A stretch of 64,000 nucleotides of DNA from Alloscardovia theropitheci. Its GTDB lineage: Bacteria > Actinomycetota > Actinomycetes > Actinomycetales > Bifidobacteriaceae. Positions 1 to 9,079 of the stretch are shown here, in pieces (the first letter of the stretch is position 1; each line of letters starts with the position of its first letter). Made by a program: the position numbers and the translations under genes. The DNA is taken from positions 32,567 through 96,566 of the forward strand of contig NZ_RXLP01000014.1 of assembly GCF_004332295.1 (NCBI RefSeq), in the 5' to 3' direction. The notes under the pieces were generated by a model. It had not been told where the DNA came from. It saw only the letters and a program-made list of their open reading frames with translations, and searched no databases.

Positions 1-140
1 ATTTGTTCAGACATGCTATGGGCTTTTGATGAGCAGATAAGGTAATTTCCCGCGCATAGTATGACATAACAAACTACAGAGATAGCCAATACGAGCACAA
101 CTCCTAGAACCGTGCCCGAGCCGCTATCACTCTTCTTCAA
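1..140 (-). CDS. Rv3654c-like TadE-family protein (partial, runs off left edge)
   Basis: Only the N-terminal part is in the window. Read from a TTG at 138-140 it starts MKKSDSGSGTVLGVVLVLAI and continues as one hydrophobic segment, still open at base 1. An SGSGT motif directly before a transmembrane helix is typical of the small Rv3654c/TadE-like proteins that close actinobacterial Tad operons. The start is chosen because an AAGGA ribosome site lies a few bases upstream of the TTG and the gene then overlaps the end of the TadE gene by 14 bases, suggesting translational coupling. Likely a membrane-anchored minor pilin or pilus assembly factor. The C-terminus cannot be judged. Confidence 0.6.
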   Translation of the reverse strand, partial: MKKSDSGSGTVLGVVLVLAISVVCYVILCAGNYLICSSKAHSMSEQ

Positions 141-576
141 TCTCTTCCTTAATCCCTTTCTCAATTCCATGACGTACACCTCGCGCTTTGCCTTGCATAG
201 ATAGCGGTAGACTGATTTTTCCGATACGAGCCACATCACATGTCGTTACAACTTCAAAACTTGTGTCATTCCAGTTGATATGTGTCCGAGTATTTTTCCC
301 AGCCACAGACATTGCAGCTCGCTGAGCAATCCTATTCATCGAAGATTGCTCAGATCCTACTTCATCCGCAGTAATAACAGCATAGGCAGCTTGCCGAGCA
401 GCACTGTGACAATCAAGCTGGACTACAATTACCCGTGACATGCTTACGATAAGTATGGTAATTGCCACTACTGATGGAAAAATAACAGCGAATTCAGCTG
501 TAATCGTGCCCTTGTCGGTCTCACCAAGGACACGATTAATCCATGCACCTTTGACTCTAGATAATAGACAGTGCAT
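127..576 (-). CDS. TadE-like minor pilin / pilus assembly protein
   Basis: 149 residues. A charged N-terminus (to about residue 22) leads into KGTITAEFAVIFPSVVAITILIV, the TadE pattern in which a conserved Glu at the start of a single transmembrane helix follows a Gly/Thr-rich turn. The rest is predicted extracellular and ends in an acidic EEIEEE tail. TadE proteins are minor pilins of Flp/Tad type IVc pili. The gene overlaps the upstream DUF4244 gene by 20 bases and the downstream Rv3654c-like gene by 14 bases, so it lies in a tightly packed operon. The ATG at 576 has only a weak GGTGA ribosome site, consistent with coupling. Confidence 0.75.
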   Translation of the reverse strand: MHCLLSRVKGAWINRVLGETDKGTITAEFAVIFPSVVAITILIVSMSRVIVVQLDCHSAARQAAYAVITADEVGSEQSSMNRIAQRAAMSVAGKNTRTHINWNDTSFEVVTTCDVARIGKISLPLSMQGKARGVRHGIEKGIKEEIEEE

Positions 577-790
577 CCGTCACCAATTTACTTAAAATTG
601 AACGTACTGCCTCAGATTTCAGCAAAGCAACAAGTAATCCTGCGAAGCTCGTTGCTGCGACAAGAACTATGGCATACTCAGCAGTGGCCATACCCTTATC
701 CTCTTTGCGTATTTTTTCTGAGATATCGTACGCTTTAGCACGAAGTGCGATGTTTGAGTCGACGATAATGCGATTAATCATTTCTTTCAT
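557..790 (-). CDS. DUF4244 / Flp-like major pilin subunit
   Basis: 77 residues. The motif EDKGMATAEYAIVLVAATSFAGLLVALL (about residues 30-57) is the Flp-type prepilin signature: a Gly-Met cleavage region, then Glu-Tyr at the head of a hydrophobic helix. DUF4244 proteins take the Flp position in actinobacterial Tad operons. The ATG at 790 is preceded by a GGGG ribosome site about 7 bases upstream. It is separated from the tadC-like gene by 226 bases containing a hairpin, which could let the pilin be expressed at a different level from the assembly proteins. No prepilin peptidase gene is visible in the window. Confidence 0.75.
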   Translation of the reverse strand: MKEMINRIIVDSNIALRAKAYDISEKIRKEDKGMATAEYAIVLVAATSFAGLLVALLKSEAVRSILSKLVTDALSII

Positions 791-837
791 GATGTCCCCT
801 CATCTTTGATGAATTTGTATTTGCTGTTAAATAACAA

Positions 838-865
838 GTAGGCATTCATGTATTTATGTGCCTAC
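838..865 (-). promoter_or_regulatory. hairpin between tadC-like and pilin genes
   Basis: GTAGGC and GCCTAC arms (about 838-843 and 860-865) form a stem just before the pilin gene on the minus strand, followed by a T-rich stretch in the transcript. It may act as a weak terminator or as an mRNA-end stabiliser that sets pilin stoichiometry. The remainder of 791-1016 shows no other gene. Confidence 0.4.
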
Positions 866-1016
866 AACTATTGTCAACTAAGCAGGCTTACTAGCATGAA
901 TTATTTTTTTATTGTGAACGAATGTGGATAATTGCATTCCTTGCAACTGTCGTCATCACCATAAATATTTTCCAGAGAACTCAGTAAATAAAATGATAGC
1001 GTCATCCACAAGATCC

Positions 1017-1544
1017 TTAACCGGAAAACCCTAGAAGACTTGCTATCAGCGGAACTACTGTAAGAATAATAAATCCAGGTAGAAAACATAATCCCAGCGG
1101 TATAAGAATTCTCACTGCTAACTCATGAGCTGCGTTGTTTATCGATTGATTGCTTCGATTCTTAAGATCTTCGATAGCATTCTCGATGCGTAAACTTGCA
1201 GATGTACCACGTTTATAAACAGGCTCAAGAACGTTATGTACAACGCCTACAACGCTATATGGTTCTTGCACATATCCCTTCCAGACACGATCCCAATTCT
1301 GTCCTTGAGAAAGCTGTTGTCCTATAGTTTGCAAGGCCTTCCCCTCACACGTACACATGACACTACCCACGAGTTCGAGAGCACGTGGAAGTGATGCCCC
1401 TTGTGAAATAGTCGCTTCAAGCATCTCTAAGACCAGTTCCGCGCTATATACATGTGATGGGAATTGTTCATCTGTTATGTGTGTTATATGCAATCGCGAT
1501 TCATTCGCATTCAGTTCTAAAGATCTGCGAACTCTAAAAAGCAT
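1017..1544 (-). CDS. TadC-like pilus inner-membrane protein (T2SSF fold)
   Basis: 175 residues from the ATG at 1544, chosen because an AGGAGG ribosome site lies 5 bases upstream; the open frame extends 16 codons further without a comparable site. The middle is a soluble helical region (ATISQGASLPRALELVGSVM), as in type II secretion F domains, and the C-terminus has hydrophobic helices (IPLGLCFLPGFIILTVVPLIASLL). In Tad systems two T2SSF membrane proteins (TadB and TadC) form the platform on which the TadA ATPase works. It sits 61 bases downstream of the TadB-like gene. Confidence 0.75.
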   Translation of the reverse strand: MLFRVRRSLELNANESRLHITHITDEQFPSHVYSAELVLEMLEATISQGASLPRALELVGSVMCTCEGKALQTIGQQLSQGQNWDRVWKGYVQEPYSVVGVVHNVLEPVYKRGTSASLRIENAIEDLKNRSNQSINNAAHELAVRILIPLGLCFLPGFIILTVVPLIASLLGFSG

Positions 1545-1604
1545 GGCTCCCTCCTGCTCACGGTTCATCAATTTATTTATCTGACATTTCATTGGCCACT
1601 CTCA

Positions 1605-2255
1605 TTAGTCGCTCTGCACTTGTGTAGAGCGCTCAAACGCTTGAAGCAAGGCGTATGACCAAATCAGCCCAGAACCATAAAGAAACGCTGTAGATATAAG
1701 ACAAACCCATCCGGGCAGCGTTGCAAATAAGAAAGAAAAGGATTGAACTCCGCTAATCCAACTGACTATAAGCGTTAACACTGGCAAAACGAGCAGTATA
1801 CGAATAGTCATGCGAGCTACAGCAGTTGCCTCAGCCTTTTGCTGATTTCGCATAGCTACACGCTTGACATCCTCATGTAAAATTTCGAGACAAGTAATCG
1901 CCGAGCAGCCAGAAATTTCGCTTAGCTTACATGCCGAATATAGCCTCATCGCGAAGAAACGTTTTTCCATTTCACTCGAACTAACACCTAGATAACTTCG
2001 ACTAATCAACTGTGATGAGACATGAAAGTCTTTATAATCAATCAATGTCGAAATTAATGATTGAATTGTATACATTGTTAGACAGACAGATGCATGTGGC
2101 CTATATCCCAATTGCACGAAAGTCTGCATCATAGATGCTCCCGTTTTTAGAATCGCTATCAACCCCGTCAAAAGTTGTGGCACTGACATGGTTGAATTTC
2201 GCGAGCGCGATTGCGAATTATGTAGCTGCTTGACTCTACACGTAGGAAAACCCAC
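1605..2255 (-). CDS. TadB-like pilus inner-membrane protein (T2SSF fold)
   Basis: 216 residues. An N-terminal hydrophobic/helical segment precedes a soluble region rich in Arg/Glu (residues about 90-140) and two C-terminal transmembrane helices (ILLVLPVLTLIVSWI and FATLPGWVCLISTAFLYGSGLIW). Position directly after the TadA ATPase and the helical layout support a TadB/T2SSF assignment; sequence similarity is weak by eye. The start is a GTG at 2255 preceded by an AGAGGTGA ribosome site. The first approximately 20 residues are basic and Ser-rich. Confidence 0.65.
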   Translation of the reverse strand: MGFPTCRVKQLHNSQSRSRNSTMSVPQLLTGLIAILKTGASMMQTFVQLGYRPHASVCLTMYTIQSLISTLIDYKDFHVSSQLISRSYLGVSSSEMEKRFFAMRLYSACKLSEISGCSAITCLEILHEDVKRVAMRNQQKAEATAVARMTIRILLVLPVLTLIVSWISGVQSFSFLFATLPGWVCLISTAFLYGSGLIWSYALLQAFERSTQVQSD

Positions 2256-2346
2256 TGTTCATCACCTCTTCCATATGCTCGTTCCACTCTAAGTTTCCGT
2301 TTTTGCTTAATCTTCTGTTTTTGCAAAAATCTCTTTTTAGAAGCTC

Positions 2347-3420
2347 CTAAACCTTCTTAACACGAGAAAATTCAAGTGTTCCATCGCTTAGTTCCCCATC
2401 ATCTTGTGTACGCAACGCCCCTACCCAACGTTCGTATTCTGAGCTGACTCGCATATGGGTATCATGCCCATCGTTGATACCATCCCATGAAGCTAAAACT
2501 TCTCCGTACAACGAATTGTGGGAGTCGACCTTCAATCTTCCCACATGCGCAATTCGTCGTCCCGCAGTATCTCTAACCACATGAATAACTACATCGAATG
2601 CTCCTGCTGCTAATAGAGACATTGCTTGAGTATCAATTTGTGCTAGGAGTCCTAATGCGCACAAGCGTGAAGGCACTCGCTCGACACTATCGGCATGAAT
2701 AGTAGCAATGCTTCCTTTATGCCCAGAATTTAATGCACGAAGCAAGTCTGATATTTCCTCCCCACGGCACTCTCCAAGAATTATTCGATCTGGACGCATT
2801 CGAACCGTCGCCTTGACCAAATCGCTTAATGTAACTTCTCCGGCACCTTCTATATTCGCTTGACGAACTACTAAAGATTCGCCATTGTCATGAATACTTT
2901 GATGCAACTCGCGAGTTTCCTCTATAAGAACAACTCTTTCGCTAGCGGGCATTGCAGATAATAATGCTTTCACGAGGGTTGTCTTACCAGCGCCTGTTCC
3001 ACCGCATATGAGAATTGATTGGCGGGTACGGATGATTAGTTCTAGTAGTTCTCTCCACTGTTTAGGAAACATTCCTGCCCGTTCCAGACTTTCCAGAGTT
3101 ACTAAAGATTGTTGCGGAAATCGAATAGATAGAGACGCTCCTTGAGAAACTATTGGTTCTAATATCGCATGAATTCTGATGCCATCTGGCGAAGATGCAT
3201 CGGCAATTGGACACGCATCGTCTAGGCGTTTGCCAAAACTTGCACACAGTTGAATAGCAAAATTACGTAAGATCTCAGCGGATAATCGTCCTGATACAAG
3301 TGAGCGCTCTACCATGCCTTGACCTTTGTCACACCAGATTCTTCCATCGCTTGTCACAGCAATATCTGTCACCCCTGGCTCAGATGCGATGGTCGACAAT
3401 GGTCCAAATATTGTTTCCAC
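2347..3420 (-). CDS. tadA: TadA/CpaF-type pilus assembly ATPase
   Basis: 357 residues, a secretion ATPase of the VirB11/CpaF class that powers Flp pilus assembly. Visible motifs are Walker A GGTGAGKTTLVKALL (about residues 139-153), an Asp-box/Walker B region RPDRIILGECRG (about 209-220), and GHKGSIATIHAD with the conserved His. The N-terminal half (VTDIAVTSDGRIW...SIRFPQQS) is the usual N-terminal domain. The start is a GTG at 3420 with an AAAGGA ribosome site 5 bases upstream. The protein is shorter than many CpaF proteins because the N-terminal extension is absent. It lies between the CpaE/Ssd-like gene and the TadB-like gene. Confidence 0.9.
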   Translation of the reverse strand: METIFGPLSTIASEPGVTDIAVTSDGRIWCDKGQGMVERSLVSGRLSAEILRNFAIQLCASFGKRLDDACPIADASSPDGIRIHAILEPIVSQGASLSIRFPQQSLVTLESLERAGMFPKQWRELLELIIRTRQSILICGGTGAGKTTLVKALLSAMPASERVVLIEETRELHQSIHDNGESLVVRQANIEGAGEVTLSDLVKATVRMRPDRIILGECRGEEISDLLRALNSGHKGSIATIHADSVERVPSRLCALGLLAQIDTQAMSLLAAGAFDVVIHVVRDTAGRRIAHVGRLKVDSHNSLYGEVLASWDGINDGHDTHMRVSSEYERWVGALRTQDDGELSDGTLEFSRVKKV

Positions 3421-3516
3421 GTATATCCTTTCTCACGAATTTCGAGTGACAGAAATTGGATGCACAATAAAGATGCACGATAAATCTGATAACCCTAATC
3501 GTACGAATGCATCGAG

Positions 3517-4593
3517 CTACTCGAGATGATTTTGCTGTAATGTTTTGCGGATAAAGGAATTAAAGAGTGCCCGTTGACGTCTCGATAATGCTGGAACTCC
3601 CCAGCCGTGCATGGCATATTCTTCTATTTTCCTCTTGTACTCAAGTTCACCATGTATGCAAATATTGAGATATTTTTCTGCCTCGTAGTCGCTTATTTCA
3701 TGCACACGATTTTTAGACTTCTGCACAGTTAAAGCTATTGGTTCTTCACAATGAAGTTCATCCGAATGCGATTTAATCGTGTCTAAAAGAGAAGAACATC
3801 TCGAGATGCTTAAAGTATCCAGCCGCATTAAAATTACTGGTATTACACGAATCGGCGTGTTCAGTGCATTCCAAGCGGTTATTACTTCATCTGTAATGCC
3901 TTGAGCGCAGTCACAAACTATAACATCATAATTGTGGCAAAGAGCTTCATAAACGGCTTTAATTTCCCACCACTGTTTAGATTTCCCCTCTGCATGCCAT
4001 GGATGTGAGGGCAGCACTGCTACAGAGTCCCAATGGATCATATCATTATCAAAATCTCGCGCATCGATATGCCCTAGAGGCGCTTGAATATTATGCCACC
4101 GCAGTCCTTCAAGCTCTTCACATCCCGCAACCACATCTAAACCCCCATGTCGAAAATCTAGATCTACTAGGCATACGCTATATCCGTTATCACTGTATGC
4201 TCGCGCAATTTGCAGTGCAAATGTACTTGCACCATCGCCACCATCGCATGCTAGAACACACACCAACGTTACGCTATTGATTACACGCGTATTACGTGCT
4301 CGATTGCGTCTACGCGAGTTATTTGAATCATCAGGCGAAGATGATTCTTGTCCGTTTGTGGAAATTCGCGAATGACCTTCAGAATTTAACGGCATGGTTG
4401 AACTTAACGGCACAGTTGAATTTAACGGCACAGTTGAGTAGTCAGCCGTATGCGTATCGATATCTAATTCACGCGATGGCATATAGTAACGATTTTCCTG
4501 AGTGTCATATGCTCGTGGGGTATTCGACCTATCTGTATGTGGCATACATTTACTGTGTATCACGAGAAAATCATTGTCTAGTAGTGGAATCAA
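3517..4593 (-). CDS. CpaE/Ssd-like ParA-family ATPase of the Tad operon
   Basis: Up to 358 residues. The C-terminal two thirds are a P-loop ParA/MinD fold: CDGGDGASTFALQIARAY is a Walker A that lacks the signature Lys, and DLDFRHGGLDVV is the switch. Loss of this Lys is typical of CpaE and Rv3660c (Ssd) proteins heading Tad operons, where they help localise the pilus machinery. Residues about 55-70 contain a short tandem repeat (STVPLN, STVPLS, STMPLN), visible in DNA near 4390-4435. The open frame begins at a TTG at 4593; an ATG at residue 17 is equally possible because neither has a clear ribosome site. Confidence 0.7.
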   Translation of the reverse strand: MIPLLDNDFLVIHSKCMPHTDRSNTPRAYDTQENRYYMPSRELDIDTHTADYSTVPLNSTVPLSSTMPLNSEGHSRISTNGQESSSPDDSNNSRRRNRARNTRVINSVTLVCVLACDGGDGASTFALQIARAYSDNGYSVCLVDLDFRHGGLDVVAGCEELEGLRWHNIQAPLGHIDARDFDNDMIHWDSVAVLPSHPWHAEGKSKQWWEIKAVYEALCHNYDVIVCDCAQGITDEVITAWNALNTPIRVIPVILMRLDTLSISRCSSLLDTIKSHSDELHCEEPIALTVQKSKNRVHEISDYEAEKYLNICIHGELEYKRKIEEYAMHGWGVPALSRRQRALFNSFIRKTLQQNHLE

Positions 4594-4904
4594 TTGTTAT
4601 CAAATGTGGAAAAACGCTTGAGACATGACCTCATAAATTAGATACGCTCACTTTACATGGCAAACACATCTTCGCGTATTGGTTTTTGTATTGATTTCGG
4701 ATCGTTTTTTGTCTCAGTTTTTTGAATAAATCTCGAGTATTAGTTTCCTGTGTCGGCGTGTTATCCACAGCACTCAAAAATCTCACAAATTCCGTTCTTT
4801 TGAACAATTTTCTGACGCTAAAAGCTACCAAAACGCTCACATTAGAAAGCAATTAATCAATTGTGAAGATTCACTATTTTCTTAAGAAAAATGCTTCAAA
4901 ATAT

Positions 4905-4933
4905 TTGTCATTTAGGCTTATTTCGGCGATAAT
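4905..4933 (+). promoter_or_regulatory. sigma-70-type promoter of orphan RNA
   Basis: TTGTCA (4905-4910), a 17-base spacer, then GATAAT (4928-4933). Spacing and hexamers fit a strong housekeeping promoter. Initiation is predicted near 4940, exactly where the 5' arm of the structured RNA begins. No coding region follows before a terminator at 5071-5096. Confidence 0.65.
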
Positions 4934-4939
4934 AAAAGT

Positions 4940-5096
4940 ACCAAGAAAAACTGAACAGTGGAGCCCACAAAAGTAACAGCAAACGATAGAGCTGAATAAG
5001 TTGGGCGGAATAAAGTAGACTTAACCGCCAGAACAAAGAAGTTGTGCAGAGATTCCACTGAACTTGGTAAGCCACCTCCTTGCAGGTGGCTTTTTT
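4940..5096 (+). ncRNA. candidate structured small RNA (about 157 nt), family not recognised
   Basis: The predicted transcript has a long-range closing helix: ACCAAG (4940-4945) pairs with CTTGGT (5063-5068), and CAGTGGA (4956-4962) pairs with TCCACTG (5054-5060), separated by an asymmetric internal loop. Inside, GGCGG (5004-5008) pairs with CCGCC (5025-5029), or alternatively TGGGC (5002-5006) pairs with GCCCA (4963-4967); these two are mutually exclusive. The transcript ends in an intrinsic terminator. It could be a free-standing regulatory RNA of 6S-like overall shape, or a riboswitch leader for ppk1, whose start is 180 bases further on. I do not recognise a known family. Confidence 0.55.
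5071..5096 (+). terminator. intrinsic terminator of the orphan RNA
   Basis: GCCACCT (5071-5077) and AGGTGGC (5084-5090) form a perfect 7-bp stem with a 6-base loop, followed by T6 (5091-5096). It ends the RNA starting near 4940 and separates it from ppk1. The remaining leader to 5275 has no further obvious element. Confidence 0.85.
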
Positions 5097-5275
5097 ATGC
5101 TTCGTGCTTCTTCACACTTCGCGTCCCCCACTACAACGGAATAGATAAAGACATAATATTTCGTACTCCACGTTATCCACATTCTTTTGGAGTCGTAATT
5201 ATCCCTGTTCATATAAGTTCACTTATTAGGACTTCACCCTCGGATAAAAGTCACACATGGCAATAAACTAGAGTT

Positions 5276-7516
5276 ATGGCGCAACAATTTACAGGACCAA
5301 GCAAAGAAATTCTCCGCAATCAGATCGCGGAACATATCGCAGAGACTGAAAAGGACGACAAGTTTTCAGCTCTCACAGCACAATACGAACCACTTCCCCC
5401 AGATAGATTTTATGACCGCGAATTAAGCTGGTTGAAGTTTAATCAACGAGTTTTTGAACTTGCTCAAGATGCAACGCAACCTCTGTTGGAACGCACGAGC
5501 TTTGAGGCAATTTTCGCAAGTAATCTTGATGAATTCTTTATGGTTCGAGTTGCAGGATTAAAGCGCCGAATTAATTCTGGTATTGCCGTACCAAGTGCAA
5601 GTGGGTTAAGCGCGCGCCAGCAGTTGCGTGAACTTTCCGAGGAAGCGCATCGTCTGCAAGATGCGCATGCTCATTATTTCACGAATACACTTTTACCTGC
5701 TCTTGCGCAAGAAAATATCGTTTTGCTCAAATGGGCCGATCTGACCCCGCTCGAGCAAGAACGTCTCACTAAGGTTTATCGTCGCTATATTTTCCCTGTA
5801 TTAACGCCATTAGCAGTAGACCCAGCGCATCCATTCCCGTATATTTCCGGAAAATCGTTGAATCTCGCAGTCCTCGTAGAAAATGCAGATAGCGGCAAAA
5901 CGCACTTTGCACGCGTGAAGATTCCTGACAATCTTCCACGCCTTTACCCTGTTGATGTGACGAGTGACGATAATTCTGCATCGGAGAATTCACCTCAGAG
6001 GCATGGTTTTATCACTATGGAGAACCTCGTGCTTAGCCATATCGAGACATTATTCCCGGGAATGACTATTAAAGAGGCTCGAGCATTCCGTCTAACTCGA
6101 AATGAAGACATTGATGTTGAGGAAGATGATGCAGAAAATCTTCTTAACGCTATGGAAAGAGAGCTACTTCGTCGTCGCTTTGGACCTCCTATTCGTCTTG
6201 AGCTTTCTGATGTGACCAGTCCATATCTGAGTAAGCTCTTAGCAACGCAGCTTGGCGTGGATGACAGTGAAGTGTATCGTCTTCCAGCTCCTTTGGATTT
6301 GACGTGCCTTTTTGAATTACACAGCATTGATCGTCCTGATTTGAAGTATAAGCCGTTTATCCCAACGACTAATCGTCAAATCGCAGAGGTTGAGTCAAGT
6401 CGAGCACAAGATATTTTCGCTGCGATTCGAGAAAATGATATCTTGTTGCATCATCCATATGATTCTTTCTCCACCTCTGTTCAAGCATTCTTGGAGCAAG
6501 CAGCGAACGACCCTCGCGTGCTTGCTATTAAGCAAACCCTTTACCGCACCTCTGGAAATTCACCAATCATTGATGCACTTATTGATGCCGCGCATGCTGG
6601 AAAGCAGGTTCTTGCTCTGGTCGAGATTAAAGCGCGTTTTGATGAGGAAGCAAACATCGCATGGGCTCGAAAGCTTGAGCGTGCAGGCGTTCATGTCGTT
6701 TACGGTATCGTTGGATTAAAGACTCATTCGAAGCTTTCTATGGTTGTCCGAAGTGAGAATGATGGGCTTCGCCGTTACTGCCATATCGGCACGGGTAATT
6801 ACAATCCAAAGACCGCTCGTATTTATACCGATATGGGTCTTCTTACATGTGATCCAGTCGTTGGTCAAGATCTTACACGTCTGTTTAATCAGCTCTCGGG
6901 CTATGCTCCTAAGTCAAGTTTCCACCGTCTGCTGGTTGCTCCTCGCACGATTCGTACCGGTCTTATCGAGAGAATCCGTCGCGAAGAGCAAGCTGCTCGA
7001 GATGGAAAAGAGGCTTGGATTAAGATTAAGGTCAATTCATTAGTTGACGAAAAATGTATCGATGCACTGTACCGCGCAAGCCAGGCAGGTGTAAAGATTG
7101 ACATCGTAGAGCGTGGTATTTGTGCGCTCAAGCCAGGCGTTCCAGGATTGAGCGACAATATTCGCGTGCGTTCTATCCTTGGACGCTTTTTGGAGCACAG
7201 TCGTATCTTTGCCTTCGCGAACTCACAAGGTCCACAAATTGGCGAAGGACCAATGAGCGGCCCTGAAGTATGGATTGGCTCTGCTGATTTAATGCATCGA
7301 AATCTCGATCGCCGTGTTGAAGCATTAGTCCGTATCACTGATAACAGTCAGATTCATGATTTGCTTGAATATATCGATTTGCAAATGTCTGATTCAACAA
7401 GCTCATGGCATATGCTTCCAGATGGTTCATACGAGCGCCACAGTACTGATGAGAATGGAAAACCATTGCAAGATTGTCAAGCACTCCTTATCGCGAGACA
7501 CAGCAGAAGGAAGTAA
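5276..7516 (+). CDS. ppk1: polyphosphate kinase 1
   Basis: 746 residues, full family length. Polyphosphate kinase 1 reversibly polymerises the ATP gamma-phosphate into inorganic polyphosphate. Recognisable blocks are [19 protein letters not shown] and [21 protein letters not shown] (N-terminal domain), [17 protein letters not shown], and the two phospholipase-D-like catalytic domains with [32 protein letters not shown] and the C-terminal VEALVRI region. The His in THSKL belongs to the catalytic His set. It is followed 246 bases downstream by a NUDIX/phosphatase fusion, the same neighbour order as ppk and mutT1 in mycobacteria. The ribosome site at 5276 is weak. Confidence 0.95.
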   Translation: MAQQFTGPSKEILRNQIAEHIAETEKDDKFSALTAQYEPLPPDRFYDRELSWLKFNQRVFELAQDATQPLLERTSFEAIFASNLDEFFMVRVAGLKRRINSGIAVPSASGLSARQQLRELSEEAHRLQDAHAHYFTNTLLPALAQENIVLLKWADLTPLEQERLTKVYRRYIFPVLTPLAVDPAHPFPYISGKSLNLAVLVENADSGKTHFARVKIPDNLPRLYPVDVTSDDNSASENSPQRHGFITMENLVLSHIETLFPGMTIKEARAFRLTRNEDIDVEEDDAENLLNAMERELLRRRFGPPIRLELSDVTSPYLSKLLATQLGVDDSEVYRLPAPLDLTCLFELHSIDRPDLKYKPFIPTTNRQIAEVESSRAQDIFAAIRENDILLHHPYDSFSTSVQAFLEQAANDPRVLAIKQTLYRTSGNSPIIDALIDAAHAGKQVLALVEIKARFDEEANIAWARKLERAGVHVVYGIVGLKTHSKLSMVVRSENDGLRRYCHIGTGNYNPKTARIYTDMGLLTCDPVVGQDLTRLFNQLSGYAPKSSFHRLLVAPRTIRTGLIERIRREEQAARDGKEAWIKIKVNSLVDEKCIDALYRASQAGVKIDIVERGICALKPGVPGLSDNIRVRSILGRFLEHSRIFAFANSQGPQIGEGPMSGPEVWIGSADLMHRNLDRRVEALVRITDNSQIHDLLEYIDLQMSDSTSSWHMLPDGSYERHSTDENGKPLQDCQALLIARHSRRK

Positions 7517-7527
7517 ACTCGTAATCC

Positions 7528-7568
7528 GCGGGCTAATTGAACAGTTTAATGACTTTAAATTAGCCCGC
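7528..7568 (+). terminator. hairpin after ppk1
   Basis: GCGGGCTAATT (7528-7538) and AATTAGCCCGC (7558-7568) make a perfect 11-bp stem 12 bases after the ppk1 stop. No T-tract follows on the plus strand, so it may be an mRNA-end stabiliser or a Rho-assisted terminator rather than a classical intrinsic terminator. Confidence 0.5.
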
Positions 7569-7762
7569 ACTATGGCTTGTTCTGTATATCGTTTTGTTGG
7601 GATTTTACTTCGGGTCACGCGGAAGTTCCTCTTACGAATCGAAGTAAAGTATGGTTACAGAATGTAATAGTAAAGCACTTCTATAACCATCACTGGTGAG
7701 AAGAAACAGTTTCACCTTCGTTTTATACGCTTCTTCATCTGCTCTTTGTCAAGAAGGATGCT

Positions 7763-9079
7763 ATGAGTAAAGTCAAGAATAAAAAGGTTATTCAAGCTGC
7801 TGGCACAATTATCTACAGACGCAGCAACAATACTCAACACCTCTCTAGCAATACAAACACTAGCTCTACAAACACTGTGAATGCACACGATAACATAGAA
7901 GTTTGCATTATTCATCGTCCTCGTTACGATGATTGGAGCTGGCCAAAAGGTAAGTTACATAAGCACGAGTCTTTAGCTCATGCCGCTATTCGCGAAACTG
8001 CTGAAGAAACTGGCTATAATGTTCGTCTCGAAGCTCCTCTAGGCATGGTTTCTTACGAGCTTGATGCGAATGGCTCTGATGCAGTCATCCCACTTCCTTC
8101 GGAAGTTTCATCAGAAAATAATTGGGCTAAAGACAGCAAACGTATTAGTAATAGAATTCGTAAAGAAGTAACGTATTGGGTTGCTCAACTTATTTCACCG
8201 GAGCAAGAATCAGTACGACGCCTAAGTTTTGGAGAGCCAATTCTTTCTACTCCGGCAGAAACAGATATGGTTCGTTGGGTTTCTGTTGAAAAAGCTATCG
8301 CAATGATGACTCGCAATGATGATAAAAACTTAGCACGCACCTTTCAAAAATACCTTGAAACTACTCGTAGCCAGCGAGCGCGTACGCTCATTGTGGTGCG
8401 TAATGCACAATCTATCTCCTCTAAGAACTGGCAAGGCTCACAACATCAGCGTCCTTTAACCCCTCGCGGTGCAGCTCAAGCTTATGCGCTAACTACGGAA
8501 CTAAGTTGCTATTTGCCTGACACTATTTTTTCCTGTGATTTCACTCGCTGCATACAAACTTTCCAGAATTGGTCTTCTACTACTGGAGAAACTACTTGCG
8601 TCTTCGATGTGCATGATACTGCGGAATCTATTTTAAGTCGTTCAACTGAATATCGTTCAGCTAGCAACTGCTCAGCTGCGAACCGGTCTACCGGGAATCG
8701 CTCAACAGACCATCTAAACATTTCGAGTAATACAACAACTGCAAACAAAGCTAGTCATTCTTCTAGCAAAAGTACAACTAATTCACGCTTTCTCGATGCT
8801 CTTGCAACAATTCTTGAGCATCTTGCTGATGGTACTAGCATCTGCAGTGCAATTGCCGTCACACGCTCACAGCTTGCTCTTGCAGCACAATTCCTTCCTG
8901 AACTTGCTCAGGACACGAAAACTGCACACGCTTTATCCGAAATTTTAAGCGCGAAGAAATCATTGTCACATAGTCATGGTTTTGCTATTACGATAGTTCC
9001 TACGAGCGATGAATTATCAAACGCTCACACCCCATGCATTATTACTGATATTACAAGGATTACACCAATTGTCTACTGA
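7763..9079 (+). CDS. NUDIX hydrolase-histidine phosphatase fusion (MutT1-like)
   Basis: 438 residues. The N-terminal NUDIX domain carries the box as GKLHKHESLAHAAIRETAEETGY (about residues 62-84). A C-terminal histidine-phosphatase-like domain starts near residue 210 with TLIVVRNAQSISSKNW; the usual RHG catalytic motif reads RNA here, so phosphatase activity is doubtful. Mycobacterial MutT1 has the same two-domain plan and hydrolyses 8-oxo-dGTP and diadenosine polyphosphates. Two low-complexity Asn/Ser/Thr inserts are seen (residues about 18-44 and 290-338), the second built from short repeats such as NRSTG and NRSTD. An AAGAAGGA ribosome site precedes the ATG. Confidence 0.8.
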   Translation: MSKVKNKKVIQAAGTIIYRRSNNTQHLSSNTNTSSTNTVNAHDNIEVCIIHRPRYDDWSWPKGKLHKHESLAHAAIRETAEETGYNVRLEAPLGMVSYELDANGSDAVIPLPSEVSSENNWAKDSKRISNRIRKEVTYWVAQLISPEQESVRRLSFGEPILSTPAETDMVRWVSVEKAIAMMTRNDDKNLARTFQKYLETTRSQRARTLIVVRNAQSISSKNWQGSQHQRPLTPRGAAQAYALTTELSCYLPDTIFSCDFTRCIQTFQNWSSTTGETTCVFDVHDTAESILSRSTEYRSASNCSAANRSTGNRSTDHLNISSNTTTANKASHSSSKSTTNSRFLDALATILEHLADGTSICSAIAVTRSQLALAAQFLPELAQDTKTAHALSEILSAKKSLSHSHGFAITIVPTSDELSNAHTPCIITDITRITPIVY

